From the NCBI GenBank assembly GCA_958496175.1, contig OY292279.1, forward strand, positions 21,762,001-21,826,000: a stretch of 64,000 nt of DNA. Reading direction: 5' to 3'. How positions within the stretch are numbered: the stretch's first letter is position 1; each line of letters starts with the position of its first letter. The position numbers were made by a program, and so were the translations under genes. The DNA comes from Sisyra terminalis. Its lineage: Eukaryota > Arthropoda > Insecta > Neuroptera > Sisyridae. The notes under the pieces were generated by a model, which ran no database searches, had not been told where the DNA came from, and saw only the letters and a program-made list of their open reading frames with translations. Positions 12,382-26,169 of the stretch are shown piece by piece.

Positions 12382-15300
12382 CTACAAATATTGCTCTTTT
12401 TGCAGCAAAATAAATTCATAATGTCCAAAAGTAACATATACTGGTTTCGCACAACATCGGTTTGTAGTGAAATTTTGAATAATTCGGTGGAGAGATTTGA
12501 ATTCCTGAGAGATTTTCTTCATAAAATTGGTCGGTTCCATAGCTTTTCCTTTGGTCGATACAGCGTTAACTGGAAATCTTGATATCCTTGAAGTCTTCAT
12601 GGTTGAATAGAGCTCCTTGTTCTTCTTTTTTGACATATTTTCCATTGATTTAACATCTGCAAAATAAATTAATTGGTTAATAATGCACCCAATCATTACT
12701 TAGTCGAATGAATGGTTCTAAATTTTCATACTGGTAAATAACAAGAAAATGAATTTAATGAATATTGAATAAATAGATTAACTCAAATAATTGTAATTTA
12801 ATATTTTACCATTCAATCTTTTCAAATTTCCCCCAACTAATTTCAATTATTGTTTTATTTATTTCCACCCTTCTGAACAAGCAAAATTAATAAAAGATCT
12901 TTTCCATAAATTTTAATGGATTTCAATGAATTAAATTGAATGAAATATATCGTTTGATTTCAAAGAACAATTTCAACTACTATATTTCACAAGAATTGAT
13001 TCTTGATATTCAATGAAAATAAAACCATTCTTGAAATAATCAAAGCGTTTCCGATGAAACAATTCGGTAATTATAAGTTGCAATGAAAGAAATAAAGCAT
13101 TGAAAAGCCTATTCATTTCTTTATATTCATTTCCGCTTGGTATATCAAATTACATATTTAACGCCTACAAAACAAGCAACCCTAAATTTTGACTATAACT
13201 GATTTGTGATTATTATTTGTGGAACATATTGAAATCTATTTATTTTTTTACTGTTATTTACCGTCACTGTGTAACTACCGTGGTCATTAATAACTCTAAG
13301 ATTAATATGAACTCATAAACCGAAGAATATCGGAAATTTACTCGATACGAAATTCGAACCCAACACTTATCAGTTTTGGAGCGGCCACCAAGACCACTCG
13401 GCCAAAAATAGGCATTATAATTTTTTTTTGGTTTAAAAAAAATTAAAAATGATAGTTTAAGACCAATCTGAAACTTTGCGAACCCAAATCTTGGAATTAA
13501 TTTCCTTTGTAAGAAGATTGATTTGTGTTAGTTTTTCATCCCTTGTTATATACACAATGTAATAAAAATAATTAATTATATTTAATTTGGTTTTTTTTTT
13601 TTAATTTTAATCAAATAACGAATTTAAACAAATACCGGTAAATTACAATCGACATGGTACTTAAAAAATCATCACTGAAAGCTCCTACTCTGCACATACA
13701 CCGGTGATTGTTGAAATTCACTGGTAATTTTTGTATACGTGACTTATTGATACCTTTTAAATTTTGATTATTTTAAGAAATCATTGTCAAAGTCAATTTT
13801 TTTACTTGTCGAAAACACGAAAGGATATATTTTTAATAGTTTTTGATATTCGAAAACCCATTGTTGTCAAATTTTTGTATATTTTAAAGCTCATTATTTC
13901 AATTCATGATGTGCAAGAAAAGAAATATTTGTGAATCTCGAAATTTGAATATTTAGTTGTAATCGATACTTTTAAAATTCTCCTACAAAATATAAAAACT
14001 AATATTTCGATTCTTACATTTAACAAATCTTCAACCTCTATATATAAAAAATTAACGTTCGATTGTTCAAAATCATTAATTTACTTAATATTCTATACCG
14101 ATTGTTTTGAAATTTTTAAACACCGTTGAATTAATATTCATACATGTTTTTATAGTAAAGGGGTACTCAGTAGAATCTCACATCAACAGTTACAGCGATG
14201 ATGCAGCGGATATTCATGGGGCGTCTTTAAGATGAAATTATTATTAATTCCGATCCTTAAGTTTATCATCATTTCGTAATTATTCTATTTGTTACGGAAC
14301 CATAACAAATTGAAAATGTTTTAATGGTTATTTTAGTGCTGAAATCGATATTTTTCGAGATATGCCGATTTGAACAATGTATATTTTTAAGATAAATAAC
14401 AGTAGATACAGCGAGGGACGCTGAGGGTTTCAAAGAGAGGTGATTTTAAAGTTTCATGAACATGCTTTCATCAAATTATACTTTCTTTTTTTATTATAAT
14501 ATTAAGAATCATATGGAAAAATCAAAGCCAAGAAAAGTTATTTTCATATTTCATTATTGTATTGGAAAAAAATAACAATCAAAAGAATATATTTGGTTAG
14601 TTATAAATGTAAGCGCAAAGGGATTGAATTTACATCTATTATAATATAGACCGGCAGGATAACATATGCCGGGTTTAGCATGTTTAACCAATTTTTCACT
14701 CTATCTCACGAAGAATAGGTTGAGGGTTGGTATTTTCACATCTAGATATTGACATTAGTCCATATAAAAATTTATCCAGAGGATAGAGGAAATACGTCCA
14801 TTTTACCTAAGAATACTGATATGTGTAGAATTAATGTATAGGAATATTTAACAGATAGATATTTCATTATTAAATAGCAATCATAAGGATATGGCCTATT
14901 TACTCATGTGTGAAAATATTGGCCTAAAAATTGTAACAAATACTTCTTTTTAAAATTGAAGTCAGCTTTTAAATTAATAGGACAAGCCACATAATTAGAA
15001 ACCTGAATAGTAACGTTTTAGGAACATATTTTTCCTGGATTTGAAATTATTTTTTGTGCTTACTTCTACAATTAATTATATTATTCAGAATAAGGGGGAT
15101 TACTATTACATCAAAATAAAATGAAGATTCGACAGTTATAAAAGTAAGTATAATTGAAAAATTATAGCAAGAAAATAAATTAACTTTTTAGATTAATGAG
15201 CAAGTTATTGTTGAAAATTAATTCAATGTTACAAAATTATTTTGAAATTCTTATATCTTGAAAATTCATTTGAAAATCAATTAACAGTCTTAAAAGTAAA

Positions 15301-15420
15301 GACAGCACTGAAAAACGGTATAAGCTGGTGGATGAAATATTAATGAGTTATCAAAGGAACACTTACCATTTGATTGACGGTGAAATTTTGGAACAATATT
15401 CTTGGGTTTGTTAACTAGTT
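12382..15420 (-). CDS. Candidate 3' part of an unrecognised spliced gene (two exons)
   Basis: I do not recognise the product. Minus-strand exon 15420-15367 (54 bp) is followed by a strong donor (GTAAGT) and joins in phase to 12656-12382, which is preceded by a good pyrimidine-rich acceptor ending TTTGCAG. Together they encode about 108 residues, running from LVNKPKNIVPKFHRQSND to a stop after LLQKEQYL. The protein is basic (KKKNKELYS, KISQEFKSLHRI), with no membrane segment and two adjacent cysteines (RCCAK). The 5' exons should lie above 15420 but I could not place them with confidence. The support is phase agreement, consensus splice sites and a 91-codon open last exon in AT-rich DNA; chance is not excluded. 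The 2.7-kb intron carries a SINE. Confidence 0.4.
13250..13415 (-). repeat. tRNA-derived SINE, copy 1
   Basis: Read on the minus strand, it opens with an A-box-like TGGCCGAGTGGTC, then a B-box-like GGGTTCGAATTTCG, followed by a tail shared with four other copies here. The head resembles a class II tRNA (Ser/Leu). Confidence 0.75.
14731..14933. mobile_element. MITE with GGTTGGTATTTTCACATC-type ends
   Basis: The left end GGTTGGTATTTTCACATC and inverted right end GGCCAATATTTTCACACATG bound about 200 bp that are related to 53518-53730 and to the inverted pair in the intron at 57745-58715. Confidence 0.6.
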
Positions 15421-15557
15421 CTAAAACGAAGAAGAAAAACACACACATTATTTACAGAACTTAAAAAAGAAACTTATAAAAAATATAAATTTTATATGTA
15501 CAATAGTTATTTACATGCACAATTGAAAAAATTTCGAATTTAGAAAAGTCTCAGTAC

Positions 15558-15598
15558 AGGGGATTGCTACCCCTGAATGTGTGGGGCAACAATCCCCT
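15558..15598. repeat. Strong hairpin around AGGGGATTGCTACCCC
   Basis: AGGGGATTGCTACCCC pairs with GGGGCAACAATCCCCT across an 8-9 bp loop. It is GC-rich against an AT-rich background. It may be the end of a transposon; its partner was not found. Confidence 0.6.
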
Positions 15599-15599
15599 A

Positions 15600-18500
15600 A
15601 TCAGCCCGAACGGTCAATAAGTGAAAAGTAAAACTTAAGCTTTACGATGAGCGATACATTAATTCCCGGAATGACGTCCAAACGAAAACTGTCCCATATT
15701 TATAGTAAAATGTCACCCCTACTCTAAAATGATTTTTATAATAATTCATTCACACGACGAGGGTTCATGCCAAAGGTCCGTATGTACGGCCAAAGATATG
15801 AGTTTGTAGGCCGAAAATATCATGTTTTTGTTCAAAAAATAAAAGATCCCTCTTGCAATATCTTGATTTCAAAAGAAGAATACGTCGGGTTTCTTTTTCA
15901 AATGAAATTGAATTTAAGGGTGAGCAACCCTTGGACCGGCTGCTTTTTGCACAAACAATAGTTGTAATGTTTGCGTGTGACGAAATTTTGTTTCTCTATC
16001 TATCCATACTGTTTCCCGATTGCCGATGGGGATGTGCGATTCGTCTTTCTTGACCAACTTAATATTAATTCAATTTATATCCAGTTTTATGGATTATTAC
16101 CGGTTCCCAAGTCCATTTGCTGCCAAATTTAAAAGGCCACCTTTTAAATTTCGTGAGAATTATTTCCAGTTCAAGCGATTTAAAGTCCAAAATCATAACG
16201 AGTTAAGCCATCTGGTTAACAAGTTTTCCTTTTAATAACAAAAAACAGCTGATTTTTTTAAGTTGCAAAAATCACAATTGCATTATTGACGCAATTGCAG
16301 TTTATTGATTGAGTGTGAATTATTATGAGCAATTTTCAATTTTTCTGCAAGGGTCCAAAATTGAAAGAAATCACACGCTGATTATTATTGGTACACTGTA
16401 AGAATAGGTGCAGGCCGAAAAGGGTTTATCCTAGAGGAAAAAGGAAAGTATGGATGTTTGGCTTCTTCTGGAATTCTCTCACGCTGTCACACCATTCAAC
16501 CCTCACCGAAACCTACTTATTCAAAAAAATCAAAAGATGAACAACCCCAAAAACAATCTTCCCCTAACAATACTACGCACGTAATGTATGTGAGAAAGAA
16601 CAAAAATTTCATTTATTGTTATCCTTAATAAAGTACACCCTTAATCCACACGAACAAGTTCAGAAATAAATGTTCGACGACAAATAAAAATTTTATGAAA
16701 TGCCAATTCTTATGCAAACTCACATTGAATTTGCCTGTTGCAAATGTAGGTTGGTAAAAACCGCAATTTTTTCACGTCTTAACTCGTGTATATAATTGAG
16801 CAAGCCAAATATGTAATTTTGTCGAGAAGAAGGGGGTTGGTCTAGGCTGGTATGTTTAAGAAAGGTCTCCCCAAATATCGAGAATGTGTAAATTATTTCA
16901 ATTTTTTACCGATGAGAATCAAGCCTCCGCTTTATTGAGTGTAATAAGTTACAATGAATGTCTCGACGGGGAGAAATTGGTTTGAATTATAAGAAATAGT
17001 TTCAAATTATCCGGAAAGTTATTTGACAATTTACTTTCAAAATATAGAGAATTCTATGCTGTAGGCAATACTAAATTTAGTGAAGAGGAGATCTGTGGTT
17101 TAGAGGTATTCGCTAAATATCGATGAATCGAATCTACTTGTTATTTACCATACGATACATCGGATTGATTCGATGTTTTGACAAAGAGTTTAGAAGCGAT
17201 ATAAATGAACTGTCTATATAAACGATTATATATTACGATATCTACGTAAAGGATATATCCAGTACGAAGAAAACTCAACGGAAATTCATTGAAAATCTGG
17301 AGAAATTCATGTGTTCAGTTTCCTAAGCTTCATAAAATTGCCTTCAAATACTTTATTATTGCAGGAGCTTTTGGACCTCTTTCATCCGTACGCTCATTTT
17401 CAAAGGATGCTCTAATATTCAACTAGCAACGGAATAGAATAAAAGGAAATTAAATAATTTAGTAAACATTTACTTCTGCAAAGTACGTCTAAACAGCGTT
17501 TTTTGGCTTTGAAAATTAAAAGCTTTAAATTAAGTATTTTGAAATAGATAAGAGAGAAATATTGATGTTTTTAAGCGATGAATCGATAAATATCGAAATA
17601 GAATTTTGATATTTTAAATAAAACACTGATGCATTTTCAACATCGAATGCTTTTCTCAATATTTTGATTTTCAAGCTTTCTGGGTTAAAAAATTTAAAAT
17701 CTTTATCAGTTTCGAAAATAATCATTTTAAGATTTTAATCTGTTAAGCCCAAAGCTTTTAAGTCAGACTTTGTAGAATTACATGTTTTCTGAATCGTTTT
17801 CTTTTCTTTCTATTACTCTTTAGTTTAACTTTTGAGTAGTCTCGGAAAATAAGCATTCTAATGGAACAAAAGTTACTTTTTCAAAGAATGTACACTACGG
17901 ATAAAGAGTATATACAATTTCAAAACTAACTACAAATGATATAAAAACTTACTTTTATGATAACATATTAAAAAATTTATAAAAAGGCATTTTTGTCAAG
18001 ACCTACGAATTGAAGCCTACTGTTCCCACTTTCTAAATTCAACGATGAATATCATGCTCGGCAAGTTGTGTCGAGCCTAAATGTAAAGTTGGTCTAAAGA
18101 GGCCTATAAATTTAGGCCTCTAAAAGAATAATTTCTCATATCATTGTATTTGACTTGAAAAATTTCTATTCACATCATCCGTAGGGTTTGTTGTTTGTCA
18201 TAAAACGAAATAGTTAAAATCCAGACCTATACAATTTCAAGAATCAAAAATCTTTTTTAGTTCCTAGAATTTCTAAGAAGTTCCCATAGTCTTAAAAGTC
18301 TTATATCTTTAGTTTAATAAGGTGAAGTTCTTTAAATTTGTACTTAGAAATTAACAGCAAAATAATATATTTTTTTAATAATATTACTTAACTTAAGCTA
18401 TCGTATATTTTGTACAACTTGGATCAACAGAAGCATTAAATAACATTTTTCCTTTTATGTAAACTGTTTTCCAGATAATTAAGGTGACTTACCCGAAAAA

Positions 18501-18640
18501 AAAGGAAGAACGCTTCTATCAAGACATTTGCATATTAGAATAGCGATACCAAAGTCGTTGGAATTCTAATAAGATGGCTAATTAGTGCTGGATATGAGTA
18601 ATAGTTTAGACTCAGTCTATTCAAGATTATCTATCTTAAG
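15600..18640. other. Intergenic stretch, no gene supported
   Basis: Overlapping short plus-strand ORFs at 15767-16235 lack splice partners or familiar motifs. No repeat family is recognised. Confidence 0.4.
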
Positions 18641-18804
18641 CAGGCCATTCACGCTCCGACTTGCAGTCCCATTTGCGGTCCCACTTTTGAAGTTGGATCT
18701 AAAATCGGACCATGAATGGTGTTGTTGGAAGTTTGATGTCTAATCGGATCATTTAGGCGATCCAACTAGTAGTCCGACTAGCGAGTTGGAGCGTGAATGA
18801 TCTG
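18641..18804. mobile_element. MITE with CATTCACGCTCC TIRs
   Basis: The left end CAGGCCATTCACGCTCCGAC and inverted right end CAGATCATTCACGCTCCAAC bound 164 bp. Inside, GTCCGAC/GTCGGAC-like words recur. It is non-coding. Confidence 0.75.
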
Positions 18805-21786
18805 CTTTATGGAAGATAATTTTTTCATGTTGGTTTTATTAATAAAAGATTTTAGTTTCGAAATTAAGGTACATTTATAAAAATCTCCTACTATTAATAA
18901 CATAAAAATACTAATTAATAGAGGAAATGATTTTGAATAAAATAAGTATTTCTATGTAGTAATGAAAATTTCTTTTTTATTTCAAAAAAAGTTTCAGTTT
19001 CATATTTCTACGCCTAGTACTTATGTGAACTTTATTTTTTAATGATTTTAAAGTTCTTAGATTACATTTTTATCTTCAAAATTATCTTTATATTTTATAT
19101 ATTTCAAATATTGATTTATCTTTTTTTCATTTCCAACAAGGGTTCCAGGACGATAAGCTTATCTTTTTTCATATTAAAATTTCCATGAAATCGTTATCTC
19201 AGACACACTTATCTCCAAAAATATCGTTTTGAGGCTAAGGACTACTAATTATATCAATATTATAATAGCTCAATGTTATTATGGTTTAACTTTCAACTAA
19301 AACATCGATGAATTAGATATTTGGCTAATATAATTAAGTTTAACGGTAAGGATTCGTTTCTTTTTCAATATCCGGCACAACATCTACATTAAGTAGGAAC
19401 AGAAAATAGTTGTAAGGTCTTTTTAATTTAATGCATTAATTTGTCCAAAAATAAATCGAATGTTTGTGAATACTTGAAATTACTGAAATTGTTGGAGTCC
19501 TAAGGTGGACATTTGTAATAACAATAACGATTCAAAATATGTATTTAAATATCTATCTTATCTTCAAAACAAATCTATTGTATGAAAAGATTACATTATT
19601 TCAAGGCTTAAATATACTTAAATGGCTATACGTAAAGCATGACAATTCATTATAGCATTATATTTTTAACTCAAATAGTATTACGTTATGCTAATGACTT
19701 TCATAAACCTACTTTGTTGCACAAATTATGGAGGTAGTTCAAAAGCAATAAATGGAAATTTTCATATTTTGAAATATTTCAAAACATGCAATAACTATCA
19801 TTTCAATTTGTACTAATAAATTCTAAATAAAATAAATTACTATTTTAAATTGTTTGAATCTTCGTTCTATTGCTTTTTTTTAATTTAATATTACTCAACT
19901 TAGTTGTGATTGATTAAAATATACATAGACATTGTTATCATAAAATAATAAAGAAAACTCAGGTTGCTTAAGATTCACTTTTATTATAAGATATTTTTTA
20001 ATTTTCAAAATTGGCGACGTTTCGTTGCCTATGATAACTTCATCAGGTGTCTTGGATCACAACAAAGTTTCAGCTTCAGTCCAAACTCTTAAGATGAGTT
20101 GAACTGAAACTTTAATTTAATAAAAAGCTGAAATTTGACTGTATCATCCACGTATATCATATATTTTAAACTATCCGATAAAACTACAGGAATAAAATTT
20201 AAAAACAATTTCTTCTGCAGTAAACTAAACTATTATTTCTGTTCTGGTCTTGAAACTGCTAGATCTTTGGTTGGCATTAAAATTAATAATTGAATTTTCA
20301 GTTTCCTGGATTATTACAACTGCTAGTGTCTACGTCAAATGTTATAAGGCAACAGCAAAAAACGTTGTCTTAATTTCTGAAAAGTTTCTATTTTAATTTA
20401 TGAGTTCTAATAATAGGAATCGAAAAACACTAAAATATTCATTTTTAGCTTTCTATAAGTTTGCTTTTGGTTGTTTTACATCAATCAGGAGGTTTAGAAG
20501 ATTGTAATTGAACTATTTATGAGCAGTAGGTTACATTTCAATCAATTATGGACCAAATTACATATTATGTTTGAAGTTATTTTTTAACGGCGTTATGAAG
20601 CAATGATGAAAGCGAATTTTTGATCTAGATGACGGAGAGAACTACAGTATGAAGTTGCTTACAAGCGGTTTAGTAAGCAACTTCAGGTGGGTGAAAACTG
20701 GTCGATTTTTGGGAGCGATTTGCATAGCTGAAGTACTAGCTAATGGTACAATTACATTTATCCCACAGTATAACAACTTTAAAACCAAGCTCCTGTTGTG
20801 GTGCTGTTCTTTACTTTATTGGTCCACTACATGTTCTACTCTGAACATATTAATTTATAGCTGCGAACACTGAAAGAAAATTATACTGTTACCTAGGTCA
20901 ACTTTATTTTCTAGAAAATTTATTTAAAAATATGTACGATTAAAAAAAGTCAATTTCAAATTAAAATTCTAACTAGGCATAACCCCTTAAGACTCCTATA
21001 ACTAGGTGTCGTTACTCCAAAAAGATGAAGAAATAATATAGATTGATAATTCGACTTTCGATTCGGGATACTTATTTGAGGCCAACTTATTTCACCAAAG
21101 ACACTTGATGCTGTAATTTAATGCTCAAACTTGATGCTGATTTTCATCTAGACGGTGCTTTGTACGAAATTCAATCATATGACCAAATTTTACGCTAGAA
21201 ATCAGCGTTAAGCGTCATCATGAAATCGCGTCCTATAAGTGATAGAATATGCGAGAAGCGTATAGAACTTTCAAGAAACTGTCAGACTTAGGCCAAGTAT
21301 ATGGCGGTTGACCATCAACAGTCAAAAGTTAAACAGTGACAAGTAACGACAAAGTTCAGGAACAGTGAATTAAAAATAAATTGATTTCGATAACTGTTAT
21401 TTTGAATATCGATTTGTAAAATAAATAAGTCTGAAGGGTGAAACAAATAAGTAAACGTGTTAGTAAACGTATGTAATAAAATACATTGTTGTTCTTGTGT
21501 GTTCTAAAACACAAATCCAACGAACCCATCAATATTTCTATAATAAAATTAAACAATAATGAACAAAAATACAAAAGTAATTTGATATGATTCACTCGTC
21601 ATCTGAAAAAAATGCATAAAGAAAAATGTACTACTAAATGAAAAATACTGTATCAAACATATTTATGTTGTTTAAACATGTAAAAGCTACCGTTTCCGAT
21701 AATTTTTTCGAGCAAAAGATTAATTTTTCTCAGAGATTTTCGTCAACTGCCTTCTCAATTTATACTTAATCAACTCGGCTCTAAAT
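18805..21786. other. AT-rich intergenic stretch, no gene seen
   Basis: It holds a hammerhead-like fragment on the minus strand near 20020-20070 and otherwise only A/T-rich DNA with chance ORFs. Confidence 0.4.
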
Positions 21787-22060
21787 TCATCCGAAGTAGA
21801 AGGAATTGAGTTGGAAACTTTCAGCTGGTCCTTTAGTCCAATTTTCCGAGTCCATCAGTTTTCTAATTTTCTCTACCAAGAACTTTCTGCTAGTCGTAAA
21901 ACACATACAATATTTCGTGCTCACTGCTTCTGATCGTAAGATAATTATCATTACTCCGATGGTATCTTCAGGCCCTTTTCCTTTTCTGAAAACGAATAGG
22001 TTTTTATGTAGCACCTCTTCTATTTCCCTTTCCAATCTTATGTTTAGTAAAGCAAGTTTT
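21787..22060 (-). pseudogene. Decayed non-LTR retrotransposon reverse transcriptase fragment
   Basis: The minus-strand reading LEREIEEVLHKNLFVFRKGK, followed by GPEDTIGVM and CMCFTTSRKF, follows the RT palm pattern (typically IEEVL..dQFGFRKGkgTrDAIG... and then the cFiDw.KAFDrv aspartate motif). The catalytic aspartate region is degraded (TTSRKF) and similarity ends soon after, so this is a dead fragment of about 90 residues. No other LINE domains are visible around it. Confidence 0.65.
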
Positions 22061-23697
22061 TTTATTCAAATTGATCAATAAGATATAATGTGATTGCTTA
22101 ACATATAATATTTTAATACATTTAATTTTAATAGGAGCATGATACCGGTTGTTACGCCAAAAAAATAATATAAAGCTTGATATCTTCAAGACATTCGAAA
22201 TAAGTGTCAACAGTTCTTTAGAAATGGTAAAAAGCTGAAGAAACGCAACAGTTCATGCATTGAGTTAAGAGTTATGGAAAATATAAATAAGGGATTTACT
22301 TCATCTATCGTGAGCTTAAAACTTGTTTGGACAGATGAAGATTTTTTCTATTAAGAAATAGGAAATAAAAGAAAAGAATAAATTTATGTGTTTTTTTTTA
22401 TTCAATAGAATCTATAAAGAAGGGAGATTTAAAGAGCGACACGCTTTAAACGTCTTATATGAATCAAAAAGATTTAGCAATAAAAAAGCTGCCAAATTCA
22501 AATTTTTATGCCATCATTAGGGCTTTGAAATTATTCAAGGACTAAATATGCGTCGAAAGAAATTGATCTCTGGTGTGTTTTACGTTTTCTTTAACGATTT
22601 TTGCGAAAATTCACTACAACCAGCTGCTCGAATTTGTGTAAAAAAGAAACCTTGAACAGATATAAGGAAAACAATTTACGCATCGTCCAAGCTTAAGAAA
22701 TAAATTTCTTTCAACAATTGTTTGCGTAACGGATCTATAATACCGAAAATACTCGTAACGGTTTCGTGATTTTAAATAAAGCTCAATGTGATTTCGTCCA
22801 TAATCCCTACGCTGTCTTCACATAAAACAGAGACGAAGGATAATTCAATCCTCAACCCCTCATATCTTATCGAGTCATGAAATAAACCGGTCTAATTTTC
22901 AATAACTTTTACTTTTCAAATGCTGAAAGAATCTTTTACCATGAAAAAGGTGATTTTTTTTTTCATTTTTTTTTTTATTTAGCCGAAACGTAAATCTTCT
23001 GCTCAGGCATATAGGTATTCAATCAAAAATAGTTCATTCTACATTATATCGCACCCCATATTTAGATGACGTCTATTGCGACCCTTCAATTTATTATTTT
23101 CAGGGTCTGTGTCATCTCCAGGTAACGGAAGGAAGACACACTTGAATGTTTCAAAGAAAATAAATAACGATCATATTTTAAAGCAGATTACCTACATCTT
23201 TTACGTTTTACAAAACGCGTGTTGCTTTTCATTGGCAAAAATAAAAAAAAAGCAATGGAAACGCTGAATGATTTCTTATCATTTCATTGACATTTATGGC
23301 AAATAAATAGAAAAACTTTATATGTTTAATATTAATAAGCTATAAGGATTTACGGAGTATATAAATTTTAACTCATTGATAAAAATTGACACTTTTAACT
23401 CAAAACAAAAAAATTATCAAAAAAAAACATTTGTGCAGCTCACATGCGATAGAAGTTAAACCTTCAAAAATGTTAACTTTAAGATAATGAGACAAATAAA
23501 AAAAATACAAAAGTAGCATAATTTTAGAGCTTAGCTATGCTAATACTAGGACCAAGTTTAAAAATTATTTTACATTAGCTAATTCTCGCGACTTCGTCCG
23601 CGTAACGTAGATGTTGGTTATATTTTCTTTTTAGATTTGCTGTTTGTAGTGATATGTGGAAAAATTCTTTTTCTTATTTCTTTTATGAACAACATAA
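22061..23697. other. AT-rich intergenic stretch
   Basis: No gene seen. At 23580-23602 the words CTCGCGACTTCGTCCGCG resemble a phrase common in insect LINE/SINE 5' or 3' ends; nothing else was recognised. Confidence 0.35.
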
Positions 23698-24215
23698 TCA
23701 TACTTTCAAAACTATTTTATCGACTTAAAATAGACACATTCAATAAACTGTTGAATAAAACAATTGTCGGTAATGATCAATAAATTTTCAAAAAATATTT
23801 ATAAGTATCTAAAAAGAGTATGGTCTATTGCTTATACTACGGTAGATATACCTACCATGAACCAAATAACCCGTAAATCAATCAGTATCTAGACATAAAT
23901 AAAAATATCATGTTCAATAAAATCTGGCTTAATCATGACTCAAAACAGTCATCATACTTAAAAACACTATTTTGTCGACTTTAAAATGACACATTTAATA
24001 AACTCTCGCTTAGAATAACATAGTTGTATGTAATGATCCATGAATTTGCAAAAAAATATTTATGAATATCTAAAAAGAGTATGGTCTATTGCGTATACCT
24101 ACGGTAGGTATACCTACCGTTAACCAAATAATCCATAAATCAATCAGCATCTATAGATAAATAAAAAATATCGTCAAGTTCAATAAAGTCGGTCTTAATT
24201 ATGAATTAAAACAGT
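23698..24215. repeat. Tandem duplication, two units of about 255 bp
   Basis: Unit 1 (about 23698-23951) and unit 2 (about 23952-24215) share CATACTT..AAAACTATTTT..TCGACTT, AAAGAGTATGGTCTATTG, a palindromic TACGGTAGGTATACCTACCG (complete in unit 2), and TAAATCAATCAG. Divergence is perhaps 15%. It is non-coding. Confidence 0.85.
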
Positions 24216-26010
24216 AAAAAGTTATCAAAATATCCGCATCAAAACAACAGAAGTTAAGGGTCAAGACATTTGAATATTATTAGGAACCCTATCTCAAAGG
24301 CTCGATTCCCAAATGAACCTTTTTCCCAAAACTATAACCCCCCTGCAATGTACAACACTACCGCGAAATTGAAATTCTTTAATTGGATGAAACCTAGTTC
24401 CTCCATAATCAAGTATAACCATTGTGCAACTATATACTTATTACGAAAATATCTGAATTACAACTACAAAATTAAACCATATTGGATAGTCTCGAGTTCA
24501 CCATACATGATTTGGCGTATACCTTTTGCTCTGGAAGAGCATTTTAAATTTCTTTATTATTTATTTTTATCATTTTGACTTAACGTATATTTAACATTTA
24601 AAATACTCTCCCCTTTAAATTGGCATTCTTTCTCTGTCGATAGAAGTCACTAATTTTAGTTCACAAAAATGCCGGTAAGTATTTTCTTTTAATTCGCTGA
24701 ATTTAGAGGGTACTCGCTCTCTAATGTATTTATTTGTGAATACGTATTTCGAATTTTCAGGCTTACAATATGTGAAAGCCAATAAACTTAATGTTCACTT
24801 ATAAAATTAAATTAACCTCTTTCAGATATGTCTATCAAAGCTTAAATTTTTAAGCAGACCCTAAGTTTTTGTTTCTAATAATAAATGTTGCTTCTAATAA
24901 ATCAACTTTGTTTTATATTAAGCGGTAAAAACATTTCGTTTTTAATGCACTATGATTATGGAAATTTTGATTGCTTATTAGACGTTATCCCATACAATTT
25001 TCGCCACTATTTTTCACTCGTTAAGGGTAGAAATTTTTCAAAACCCTTTCTTATTATATATCTGCATCGTATAAGGAAAACACTTTCCAAATTTGATCGA
25101 CACAAATATGCACTTATATTTGAAAATACAATGTAAAACAATAAAAATTATGACCTTCTTTATTTTGATTATCATGACTAAAAAACTATTCGATTTCGCA
25201 CATTTGGACGTTGTACATACAAAATTGTTGGAAAGCGCGGGAGTTAATTAAAATATTTTATTTATTTTCAATAACAATAATTGGTTTTCAAATTGTTCTA
25301 AATATCAAAGAAAAGTAAGTTTAGAAGATTTTATATTGTAATTAATAATGAAATATTTGATAAAAAATTGCTCCCTTAATTCTTTTCAGCAGAATATATA
25401 ATTGCTCCAGGTTACACTCATTGGTTCATAAGAATTAGATTTTAAAAAGTTTTATTGATTAAAAACAAACAAAAATTAAAAACCGCCTCTTTGGTATTTG
25501 GTATAAGTACCTACAACATAAACTTTCATATTGATTAAGTGAAATGACACTATTTAAAATTTTGTTATTAAAATGATATAACAAAAATACACACTTTTAT
25601 TTCTAAACATAAATATAGATGAACTTTGTTTTAGTGGTTGTCAGCAGTTATAATGTTTCTCCTTTAAGAGTACTTCGATTATTATAATTTCGATTATGGA
25701 TTAACTCCACATTATCTCATACAAACTAAGTCACCCCTTATCACTCTTTTAGAGTAGGAATTTAAAAAAAAAAAACAAATTTTTTTCGTTAATATTTTCT
25801 TATTGAGCAACCCTCGGGATCAATTAAGGTACTATAATTTTGTTAAAAAATAAAGGAAAGATACTGTAAGATTTGAACTCACAGCTCTTTAATTATAAGT
25901 ATGAGCAGACGATAGAAGACGAGATTATAGATAATAGAAGACGAATTTTAAAACAAAAATATAACATTGATAATATAAAAACATTCATAATGTAAATTTA
26001 TAATGGTATT
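24216..26010. other. AT-rich intergenic stretch, no gene seen
   Basis: ORFs at 24270-24578 and 24885-25136 are low-complexity AT translations without splice context. Confidence 0.4.
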
Positions 26011-26169
26011 ATGTCGAAAAAAAAATCAAGCAACTTTTATGGCTTCAATTTTAATAAATCAATTAGTTCCTATTGTCGAGAATGTTTCATGTTTGTATTT
26101 TATTTCGCATTGTTAATCGAAACCATGTCCCGTGAATCATTCCTCGGTGTTGATAGTGTATTTATTGTT

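Noticed and set aside
18493..18565. Possible upstream exon for the gene at 12.4-15.4 kb, with a GTAAGT donor and compatible phase
   Set aside because: The acceptor is weak and the peptide contains a run of phenylalanines from a T-tract; support is too thin.
21806..22081. 91-codon plus-strand ORF
   Set aside because: Shadow of the minus-strand LINE reverse transcriptase fragment.
24270..24578. 102-codon plus-strand ORF
   Set aside because: Low-complexity residues (N, K, Y, F), no splice context and no family resemblance.
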